Assembly: GCF_001953355.1 (NCBI RefSeq)
Contig: NZ_MPIY01000005.1
Location: forward strand, 1-36,729
Source of the DNA: Polynucleobacter sphagniphilus
GTDB taxonomy: Bacteria; Pseudomonadota; Gammaproteobacteria; Burkholderiales; Burkholderiaceae
Direction: 5' to 3'
Length of the DNA: 36,729 nt
Positions 34,285 to 36,729 of this stretch are shown here, one piece after another. The notes under the pieces were generated by a model, which saw only the letters and a list, made by a program, of their open reading frames with translations, did no database searches and had not been told where the DNA came from. Position numbers and translations under genes: made by a program. Numbering within the stretch: the stretch's first letter is position 1; each line of letters begins with the position of its first letter.

Positions 34285-34306
34285 AAGCCCCGCAGAAGCG
34301 AGGCTT
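34285..34306 (-). terminator. Terminator-like hairpin beside the IS481 end
   Basis: A 9-bp stem with one mismatch (34285-34293 with 34298-34306) has an A-run on the left, so it has terminator form on the minus strand. It directly abuts the inferred left end of the IS481-family element and may shield the antitoxin module from transcription coming out of the element. Confidence 0.65.
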
Positions 34307-34307
34307 A

Positions 34308-35418
34308 TGTACGACTCGACACATAGTTAACACTTTATACCGGACACATACTTTACAGTTTTTGGCATAGGAGGGACCACTCTATGCCGTGGAATGAAAG
34401 TACGAAGATGGATGAAAAGCTCAAGTTTGTATCTCGTTACCTTGATGGCGAGAAGATTGCTACCCTTTGCCAGGAGTTTGGAATCTCCAGAGTCACTGGC
34501 CATAAAATCATTGATCGCTATAAAGACAGTGGTTTAGAAGCCTTTACGGATCGATCAAGAAGGCCCTTTAGGCAAGCCAATCGGCTGCCCTTCCAGGTCG
34601 AGCAACTGATCGTGAACCTCAAAAAGGAGTTCCCGACCTGGGGCGCTCCTAAATTGCGCGACAGATTGCACACCCACTACCCGGAGTTAGCATTGCCCGC
34701 CAAAAGCACGGTGCATGCCGTTCTCGATCGCCATGGCTTAGTCAAAAAGAAACGCAGACGCCACCACCCCAAGCTCACGGGGACCAACTTATCGGATCTC
34801 AAAGAACCGAATGCTCTATGGTGCGTGGACTACAAAGGGGAGTTTATGCTGGGTAATAAGCAGTACTGTTACCCCTTAACCGTGACGGACTATGCCTCTG
34901 GCTTCCTCATTTGCTGTGAAGGCCTAGAGAGTACTCGCGAAGCGCAGGCTTTTACGGTCTTTGAGCAACTCTTCAAAGAGTATGGGCTGCCAGGCTCCAT
35001 CCGCTCAGACAACGGTGTGCCGTTTGCCTGCGCTAATGCGCTCTATGGTTTAAGTAGTCTATCGGTGTGGTGGCTTCGTTTAGGCATTGGTATTGAGCGC
35101 ATCAAGCCAGGCAATCCCCAGCAAAATGGTCGGCATGAACGCATGCATTTAACGCTCAAGCAAGCGACGACTAAACCCCCTGCCAAAACACTTTTGCAAC
35201 AGCAAGATAAGTTTGAAGACTTTATCCATGAGTACAACTATGAGCGGCCCCATCAAGCACTGGAGATGAAAAAACCGGCACAGCTCTATACCCCCTCGAC
35301 CCGAAAATACGAAGGACTGCCCGATGTGAGTTATCCCTTCCACGATAAGACAGTGACCGTGACTAACTGCGGACGCATCTGCCTTGATGGTAATGTAGTA
35401 TCCCCATAGATTCGTACA
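34308..35418 (+). mobile_element. IS481-family insertion sequence
   Basis: TGTACGACTC at 34308-34317 and GATTCGTACA at 35409-35418 form an imperfect terminal inverted repeat (9 of 10) around a full transposase gene. I see no clear target-site duplication. The terminal repeats are short, so the ends are approximate. Confidence 0.7.
34384..35409 (+). CDS. IS481-family transposase
   Basis: A 341-aa DDE transposase, apparently intact. The N-terminal helix-turn-helix contains IATLCQEFGISRVTGHKIIDRY. WGAPKLRDRLHTHYPEL precedes the rve domain. The catalytic residues fit WCVDYKGEF (D), SIRSDNGVPF (D) and NPQQNGRHERMH (E). The C-terminal EYNYERPHQALEMKKPAQLY is typical. AGGAGGG upstream (34370-34376) gives a strong ribosome site for the ATG at 34384. 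Confidence 0.94.
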   Translation: MPWNESTKMDEKLKFVSRYLDGEKIATLCQEFGISRVTGHKIIDRYKDSGLEAFTDRSRRPFRQANRLPFQVEQLIVNLKKEFPTWGAPKLRDRLHTHYPELALPAKSTVHAVLDRHGLVKKKRRRHHPKLTGTNLSDLKEPNALWCVDYKGEFMLGNKQYCYPLTVTDYASGFLICCEGLESTREAQAFTVFEQLFKEYGLPGSIRSDNGVPFACANALYGLSSLSVWWLRLGIGIERIKPGNPQQNGRHERMHLTLKQATTKPPAKTLLQQQDKFEDFIHEYNYERPHQALEMKKPAQLYTPSTRKYEGLPDVSYPFHDKTVTVTNCGRICLDGNVVSP

Positions 35419-35474
35419 TTTAAAAAGTTGAGTTTTCTGTTGTTTATGGCAGTATTTACAACAGGAGAATCAAT

Positions 35475-35741
35475 ATGAAGAAGTCACGATTTACAGAGAC
35501 CCAAATCGTTGGGATTTTGAAAGAAGCCGAGGGCGGGATTGCGATGGCAGACATATTGCGCACGCATGGGATTAGTGGCGCCACCTTTTATAAGTGGCGA
35601 TCTAAATACGGCGGCCTAGAAGCTTCTGAGCTCAAACGGGTTAAGGAGCTAGAGCAGCAGCTATCAGAATATAAAACGATGGTTGCTGAACTGACCCACG
35701 ATAACCGAGCGCTAAAGAACCTCATTGAAAAAAAGCTCTAG
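35475..35741 (+). CDS. IS3-family transposase OrfA
   Basis: An 88-aa helix-turn-helix protein: [36 protein letters not shown] and a leucine-rich coiled coil to the end. It resembles OrfA of the IS407/IS51 group of IS3. ACAGGAG precedes the ATG. Near its end, A7G at 35728-35735 is a -1 slippage site that would fuse it to OrfB as OrfAB. Confidence 0.93.
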   Translation: MKKSRFTETQIVGILKEAEGGIAMADILRTHGISGATFYKWRSKYGGLEASELKRVKELEQQLSEYKTMVAELTHDNRALKNLIEKKL

Positions 35742-36355
35742 CGCCAACCGGTAAAAAAGAGGCAGTCGATTACCTGGTTGGCGAAGAAGCAGTACCCATT
35801 ACTAGAGCTTGCGCTCATTTAGGGCTGGCCAGGTCATCGTATTACGAGCGCCCAAGGAGCAAAGCTAAAGCCGATGAGCCTGTCATTGAAGTACTTAATC
35901 AAGTGGTTGCCAAGAATGGGCGCTGGGGTTTTAGATTGTGTTTTGATTGGATGCGCAATCAGGGCTACGAGTGGAATCACAAGCGGGTATGGCGTATTTA
36001 CAAGGAGATGGGCCTCAACTTACCCAGAAGAACTAAGAAGCGTATCCCCAAGATGCCAAGGGTTCCACTTGTTGCCCCGACCGAAGCCAACTCGATGTGG
36101 GCGCTCGATTTTATGTATGACACGCTGCATTACGGCAGACCTTTTAGGACCCTCAATGTCATTGATGAATCTAATCGCGAGATCTTGGCTATTGAAATTG
36201 ATATTAGCCTGCCAGCAGCTAGAGTAGTGCGAACCCTAGAGCAACTAGAGGATATCCATGGTTTACCTCAGGCGATACGTCTGGACAACGTACTAAATGC
36301 AAGAACTTTTTCCAGCGATAGGCAAAGCCATACCGTAACTGCAATTTGCAGTTAA
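35735..36355 (+). pseudogene. IS3-family transposase OrfB, 3'-truncated
   Basis: This frame is -1 relative to OrfA and is entered at the A7G site: [52 protein letters not shown], then the rve domain with [11 protein letters not shown] (first D) and IRLDN (second D). Homology stops right after RLDN near 36290. The remaining residues to the stop at 36355 are unrelated, and the catalytic Glu and C-terminus are missing, so the element cannot be active alone. It was cut by a rearrangement or by the neighbouring IS110-type insertion. Confidence 0.9.
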
Positions 36356-36515
36356 AAAAATCAAACTTACTACTTGTCTATACCCAAACGGTCACTTCCA
36401 CAAATAAATCAGGGGTCCCGATTAACCATAATTAACACAAGATCCGCCACTTCACGTTTTGGTCTTTACCCTACTTAAAACAATCTGAGGTCCCAGTGGA
36501 AGGTCCAAACATTAT
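36291..36515. other. Non-coding stretch between IS3 remnant and IS110 transposase
   Basis: No gene is seen. CCCAGTGGA at 36492-36500 pairs with TCCACTGGG at 36561-36569 (the latter inside the transposase end). This probably contains the non-coding 3' end of the IS110-family element, where some members (IS1111 group) encode their guide (bridge/seek) RNA. Confidence 0.4.
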
Positions 36516-36729
36516 CTACGAGGTCCTTGCGGCCTCTACGGCCCTACAGAGAGGGATCGATCCACTGGGTAAAGCTTTTTCATAGTAACCTTGATACATC
36601 TGTTTTGACTTCACTAATCCATACACTACACGCGCCATCTTCGCTGCCACCGCAGTCCTTGCTTTACGTTGTAAATCCTTATCCTGCGGTGCGCCTTTAA
36701 TATAGCGGCTATATTTTTGCTGAAAACAA
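36516..36729 (-). CDS. IS110-family transposase, C-terminal end (partial)
   Basis: The last 70 or so codons of a transposase run in from the right edge on the minus strand. YSRYIKGAPQDKDLQRKART, then AVAAKMARVVYGLVKSKQMY and GYYEKALPSGSIPL, ending RAVEAARTS. The KARTAVAAKMARVVY block is the conserved C-terminal (transposase 20-type) signature of IS110/IS1111 elements, which use a DEDD catalytic domain and a guide RNA. Only the end is visible, so intactness cannot be judged. Confidence 0.8.
   Translation of the reverse strand, partial: CFQQKYSRYIKGAPQDKDLQRKARTAVAAKMARVVYGLVKSKQMYQGYYEKALPSGSIPLCRAVEAARTS

Overview
The window looks like chromosome of an AT-rich freshwater betaproteobacterium, most likely Polynucleobacter or a close Burkholderiaceae relative. 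This rests on gene content and protein character: the HU, MmsA and lactate permease types, a second IF-1 beside a cold-shock gene, a CIO-type oxidase, a tcu operon and compact gene packing. I could not run a database search, so the genus is an inference.

Layout. 1-4 kb: the start of an ABC exporter ATPase, a DUF2237 gene and an SDR on the minus strand, then a plus-strand run of small genes (DCC thiol protein, chalcone-isomerase-like, DUF3833 lipoprotein, exported cupin, DUF2452). 4-7 kb: a minus-strand operon of methylmalonate-semialdehyde dehydrogenase and a GntP-type permease broken by a frameshift. 7-9 kb: HU protein and an exported SrpA-like catalase. 8.8-12.2 kb: a minus-strand set of MFS transporter, polysaccharide deacetylase and amidase. 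12.3-16 kb: lactate permease, a DUF1345 membrane protein and AzlCD. 16-16.6 kb: a gene-poor stretch full of short hairpins. 16.6-21.5 kb: a tricarballylate locus (tcuR, tcuA, tcuB, tcuC). 21.5-27.3 kb: a same-strand run of exported enzymes (Tat-type alpha-hydroxy-acid oxidase, MetX-like hydrolase, a second alpha/beta hydrolase, a CMD protein), then a cytosolic iron alcohol dehydrogenase and a frameshifted hotdog thioesterase.

27.3-33.3 kb is built differently. Short gene pairs (csp-infA, aldo/keto reductase-nitroreductase, cydB-cydA) are separated by four copies of a repeat that is recognisably the 3' end of a lysine tRNA (T-arm, acceptor strand and CCA). Three copies carry the same 22-base insertion in the T-loop. 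Two copies are followed by a strong 13-bp terminator and sit exactly at the 3' ends of the cydAB and toxin-antitoxin transcripts. The csp gene has a terminator just before its start codon, overlapped by a mutually exclusive hairpin.

33.3-36.7 kb is mobile-element territory: a three-gene module (VbhA-like antitoxin, zeta-like P-loop kinase, small third protein) whose last stop codon lies next to a tRNA-Lys fragment, an intact IS481-family element, a truncated IS3-family element and the end of an IS110-family transposase running off the window.

The best candidates for something undescribed are the tRNA-Lys-derived repeats used as transcript ends, the VbhA-like/kinase pairing, the csp attenuator and the run of exported enzymes behind tcuABC.
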